A DNA stretch of 64,000 bases from an uncultured Mycoplasmatota bacterium (GTDB taxonomy: Bacteria; Bacillota_I; Bacilli_A; RF39; UBA660), in assembly GCA_900554305.1 (NCBI GenBank), contig USGV01000002.1, positions 1 to 64,000 of the forward strand. The letters run 5' to 3'. Within the stretch, counting starts at the first letter, position 1. Each line of letters starts with the position of its first letter. The notes beneath the pieces were generated by a model. The model was not told where the DNA came from, did no database searches, and worked only from the letters and a program-made list of their open reading frames with translations. Shown here piece by piece: positions 60,481-64,000 of the stretch. The position numbers and the translations under genes are program-made.

Positions 60481-63400
60481 GTGGCTTATAAAAACGTAAA
60501 ATATGGCGACTATCGAGAAAGAAGAAATTTCTCACGTATTAGAAATACTTATGAGTTAAAAGATTTGTTAGAAATCCAAAAAAAATCTTATGAAAAATTC
60601 ATCAATTTTGGTATTAAAGAAGTGTTTGAAGATTTATTTCCAGTAGAAAATTTCTCTGGAACTTTATCGCTTGAATTTGGAGATTATCATTTTGATGAAC
60701 CACGTTATTCTATCAAGGAAAGCAAGGACAGGGAAACTACTTATTCAGCACCACTACGAGTAGAAGTACGTCTTTTAAATCGCGAAACAGGAGAAGTAAA
60801 AGAGCAAGAAATCTTTATGGGTGATATGCCTATGATGACTGAAAGTGGAACTTTTGTTATCAATGGTGCAGAACGTGTTATTGTCTCTCAATTAGTTCGT
60901 TCTCCTAGTGTTTACTTTAATCGTGAAGTTGATAAAAATGGACGTGAATTAATTACATCTCAAATTATTCCAACTCGTGGTACTTGGCTTGAGTTTGAGG
61001 TAGATGCAAGAGATGTCTTGTATGTTAGAATCGATCGTACTAGAAAAGTAACTTTAACTACTTTACTTCGTGCTTTTGGTCTTTCTAGTGATGATCAAAT
61101 TCTATCTATGTTTGGGGAAGATGATTATCTAAAAAATACTATTGCTAAAGATTCTACTAAGAATACGGATGAAGCTTTAATTGAAATTTATGAAAAATTA
61201 AGACCTGGTGAGCCTGCTACATTGGACTCATCTAAAAACCAGATTATTACTAGATTTTTTGATGAATTTAGATATGATTTGGCAAGAGTTGGACGTTACA
61301 AATTTAATCGTAAACTTAATGTAGCTGATCGTTTATTAAATCAAACATTGGCTGAGGATGTTTGCGATGCTGATGGCGTTATTGTTCTTGAGAAAGGAAC
61401 TCAAATTACTAAGGCTAACTTAGACGTATTAAAAGCTGCATTGAATGCAGGATTTGGACTACAAGAAGTTACAGTCAATGATGAATTAGATACTTATAAT
61501 AAAGTACAAGTAATTAAGATTGTTGATCCTACTGATAAAAAGAAAAAACTTATTGTTATTGGTAATGATCAAAGTATTGATGTTAAGAGATTAACTATTT
61601 CTGATGTTTATGCTTCTGTTTCTTATTACTTAAATTTATTACATGGCGTTGGTAATTATGATGAAATCGATCATTTAGGAAATAGACGTATTCGTCAAGT
61701 TGGGGAACTTTTACAAAATCAATTTAGAATTGGTGTTTCTCGTATGGAAAGAGTAATCCGTGAGCGTATGACTACTCAAGAGATGGAAGAAGTTACTCCT
61801 AAGACTTTAATCAATATTCGTCCTGTTACTGCAGCTATGAAAGAATTCTTTGGTTCATCACAATTATCTCAATTTATGGATCAAACTAACCCTATTGCAG
61901 AACTTACTAATAAACGTCGTTTATCAGCTTTAGGACCTGGTGGATTGTCTAGAGATCGTGCCGGTGTAGAAGTACGTGACGTTAATGCTTCTCACTATGG
62001 ACGTATTTGCCCTATTGAATCTCCTGAAGGACCTAATATCGGACTTATTACTTCACTTGCAAGTTATGCAAAAATCGATGAATATGGATTTATTATGACT
62101 CCATATCGTAAAGTGGTAGATAAAAAGATTACAGATGAAGTTGTATATTTAACTGCAGATGAAGAACTTGATTATATTATTTCACAATCTACTGTTGGTA
62201 CTAACGAAGATAATGTTATTACTGATGATATGGTTAATGCACGTTTCCGTGGGGACAACATTTTAGCTAAACCTGAACAAGTAGATTATATTGATGTTAG
62301 TCCACAACAAGTTGTATCTGTTACTACTAGTTGTATTCCATTCTTAGAGCATGATGATGCTACTCGTGCATTGATGGGAGCTAACATGCAACGTCAGGCT
62401 ATGCCTTTAATTAAAACTGAAGCTCCATTTGTTGGTACAGGTGTTGAGTTTATTGCGGCTAAAGATTCTGGAGTTGAAATTATTTGTAAAGCTGATGGTG
62501 TTGTAGAATATGTTGATGCTAGAAAAATTGTTGTTAAAACTAAAAATGGTAAAGATACTTATCGTTTAGCTAACTTTGAACTTGCTAACTCTAGTATTTG
62601 TTCACATCAAAGACCAATTGTACATGTTGGTGATAAAGTTAAGGCTGGCGTTACCATCTTAGCTGATGGTAATTCTACAGATAAAGGTGAGCTTGCTTTA
62701 GGTAAAAATATGACAGTTGCTTTTATGACATTCAATGGATATAACTATGAGGATGCAGTAATTTTAAATGAAAATTTAGTAAAAGATGATAAATTCACTT
62801 CACTTCATCTTGAAGATTATGAGATGCAATGTCGTGAAACTAAATTGGGACCTGAGGAAATTACTCGTGATATTCCTAATGTTAGCGAAGAAGCTCGTCG
62901 TAACTTAGATGAAAATGGTATTATTACCATAGGTACTGAAGTAAAAGAAGGAGATATCTTAGTTGGTAAAGTTACTCCTAAAGGTATGGCAGAACTTACT
63001 TCAGAAGAAAAATTATTACATGCAATTTTCGGAGAGAAAACTCGAGAAGTTCGTGATACTTCACTTCGTGTTCCACATGGTGGAGATGGTGTTGTTCATG
63101 ATATTAAAATTTATTCTCGTAAAGATAATGATGAATTACCAGCTGGTGTTAGCAAAGTAATTCGTGTTTACATCATTCAAAAACGTAAGATTCAAGTTGG
63201 AGATAAGATGTCTGGACGTCACGGTAATAAGGGTGTTATTTCACTTATCTTACCTCAAGAAGATATGCCATATATGCCAGATGGTACACCAGTTGATATT
63301 ATGTTAAATCCACAAGGTGTTCCTTCTCGTATGAATTTAGGACAAATTCTTGAAATTCATATGGGTATGGCTGCTAAGAAGTTAGGTGTTCATATTGCCA

Positions 63401-64000
63401 CTCCAGTATTTGATGGTGCTCATATTGATGATATCCAAGCTATGATGAAGGAAGCTGGTATGGATGAGGATGGTAAAACCGTTCTTTATGATGGACGTAC
63501 TGGTGAAGCTTTTGATAATCGTATCGCCGTTGGTGTTATGTATATGATTAAACTTCATCACATGGTTGATGATAAACTTCATGCTCGTTCTACTGGTCCA
63601 TATTCTTTAGTTACACAACAACCACTTGGAGGTAAAGCTCAATTTGGTGGACAAAGATTTGGAGAGATGGAAGTTTGGGCATTATATGCTTATGGTGCTG
63701 CTCATACATTGCAAGAAATGATGACTACTAAATCTGATGATGTTGTTGGTCGTGTTAAAGTGTATGAATCAATTATTAAAGGTCAAGAAATTGATCATGC
63801 TGGAGTTCCTGAATCATTCAGAGTCCTTATGAAGGAATTCCAAGCTTTAGGTTTAGACGTTTCTATTATTGATGATGATGGTAAAACATTAGAATTAAAA
63901 GAAATCGAAGAAGCGGAAGATAAAGAAGACACAAAATTGAATATTGATGAAATCGATAAGTCTCCGGCTGTTCCAATATCTTCGTCTGATGACGATGATG
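60481..64000 (+). CDS. rpoB: RNA polymerase subunit beta (3' end beyond window)
   Basis: Open through the end of the window: 1,173 codons. Start GTG 60481 after AGGGGTGAA, giving [17 protein letters not shown]. The rifampicin pocket reads [20 protein letters not shown] then [11 protein letters not shown]. The residue equal to E. coli His526 is Asn (codon 61909-61911, residue 477); Ser531 is kept. Conserved blocks [24 protein letters not shown] and [13 protein letters not shown] are intact. The visible end is acidic (SSDDDD), near the normal C-terminus, so little is missing. Confidence 0.98.
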   Translation, partial: MAYKNVKYGDYRERRNFSRIRNTYELKDLLEIQKKSYEKFINFGIKEVFEDLFPVENFSGTLSLEFGDYHFDEPRYSIKESKDRETTYSAPLRVEVRLLNRETGEVKEQEIFMGDMPMMTESGTFVINGAERVIVSQLVRSPSVYFNREVDKNGRELITSQIIPTRGTWLEFEVDARDVLYVRIDRTRKVTLTTLLRAFGLSSDDQILSMFGEDDYLKNTIAKDSTKNTDEALIEIYEKLRPGEPATLDSSKNQIITRFFDEFRYDLARVGRYKFNRKLNVADRLLNQTLAEDVCDADGVIVLEKGTQITKANLDVLKAALNAGFGLQEVTVNDELDTYNKVQVIKIVDPTDKKKKLIVIGNDQSIDVKRLTISDVYASVSYYLNLLHGVGNYDEIDHLGNRRIRQVGELLQNQFRIGVSRMERVIRERMTTQEMEEVTPKTLINIRPVTAAMKEFFGSSQLSQFMDQTNPIAELTNKRRLSALGPGGLSRDRAGVEVRDVNASHYGRICPIESPEGPNIGLITSLASYAKIDEYGFIMTPYRKVVDKKITDEVVYLTADEELDYIISQSTVGTNEDNVITDDMVNARFRGDNILAKPEQVDYIDVSPQQVVSVTTSCIPFLEHDDATRALMGANMQRQAMPLIKTEAPFVGTGVEFIAAKDSGVEIICKADGVVEYVDARKIVVKTKNGKDTYRLANFELANSSICSHQRPIVHVGDKVKAGVTILADGNSTDKGELALGKNMTVAFMTFNGYNYEDAVILNENLVKDDKFTSLHLEDYEMQCRETKLGPEEITRDIPNVSEEARRNLDENGIITIGTEVKEGDILVGKVTPKGMAELTSEEKLLHAIFGEKTREVRDTSLRVPHGGDGVVHDIKIYSRKDNDELPAGVSKVIRVYIIQKRKIQVGDKMSGRHGNKGVISLILPQEDMPYMPDGTPVDIMLNPQGVPSRMNLGQILEIHMGMAAKKLGVHIATPVFDGAHIDDIQAMMKEAGMDEDGKTVLYDGRTGEAFDNRIAVGVMYMIKLHHMVDDKLHARSTGPYSLVTQQPLGGKAQFGGQRFGEMEVWALYAYGAAHTLQEMMTTKSDDVVGRVKVYESIIKGQEIDHAGVPESFRVLMKEFQALGLDVSIIDDDGKTLELKEIEEAEDKEDTKLNIDEIDKSPAVPISSSDDDD

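Noticed and set aside
62963-63160. Short plus-strand ORF inside rpoB
   Set aside because: Out-of-frame shadow of rpoB; the rpoB frame is fully conserved through this stretch.

Overview
The window is the replication-origin region of a low-GC, endospore-type Firmicute. Gene order follows the Bacillus subtilis origin region closely: noc-rsmG-mnmG-mnmE-khpB-yidC-rnpA-rpmH on the minus strand, then oriC, then dnaA-dnaN-recF-gyrB-gyrA and onward to rpoB on the plus strand. AT content is very high, intergenic gaps are short, and almost every gene has a purine-rich ribosome binding site. Sporulation genes are spread through it (bofA, spoVT, yabG, veg, spoVG, yabP, yabQ, sigH). RpoB has Asn at the position equivalent to E. 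coli His526, a state reported for naturally rifampicin-resistant Mollicutes. I infer a member of Bacilli near the Erysipelotrichia/Mollicutes branch. The species is not identifiable from the sequence alone.

Layout. 1-7618: chromosome segregation (Noc), tRNA and rRNA modification, membrane insertion and RNase P genes, transcribed leftward. 7619-7937 and 9330-9461: a bipartite oriC with DnaA boxes either side of dnaA. 7938-16895: replication and gyrase genes, with a ComK-family regulator between dnaN and recF. 16896-17705: a gene-free stretch carrying three parS-type sites and two Noc-type sites. 17706-28317: SRP RNA, tadA, dnaX, ebfC, recR, bofA, holB, ricT, trmN6, rsmI, pth, mfd. 28372-32588: an unknown gene, spoVT, a T-box and metG, tatD. 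32645-35313: three TasA/CalY-like surface-protein paralogues plus a SipW-type signal peptidase, sitting where rnmV usually lies. 35363-42393: rsmA, yabG, veg, spoVG, yabPQ, divIC, tilS, ftsH, mscL. 42450-52877: dusB, lysS, a transporter, clpC, cysS, mrnC, rlmB, sigH. 52922-55381: an unknown tail-anchored protein and an intact IS1202-like insertion sequence. 55382-64000: secE-nusG-rplKAJL, a Nudix gene, a small unknown gene, an RsmC-like methyltransferase, and rpoB running off the end.

How it works together. The window holds initiation (DnaA, oriC), the clamp and clamp-loader subunits (DnaN, DnaX, HolB), repair (RecF, RecR, Mfd), origin segregation and nucleoid-occlusion sites, translation quality functions and the RNA polymerase/ribosomal-protein cluster. 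Regulatory RNA is rich: a Met T-box, an L10 leader, an rplK leader that resembles the L11-binding region of 23S rRNA, and a duplicated promoter-attenuator module at 59.3-59.8 kb that I cannot assign to a known family. The least conventional blocks are the surface-fibre-like cassette, comK at the origin, the parS/Noc-site cluster and the duplicated leader. No CRISPR array, prophage, tRNA or rRNA gene was seen.
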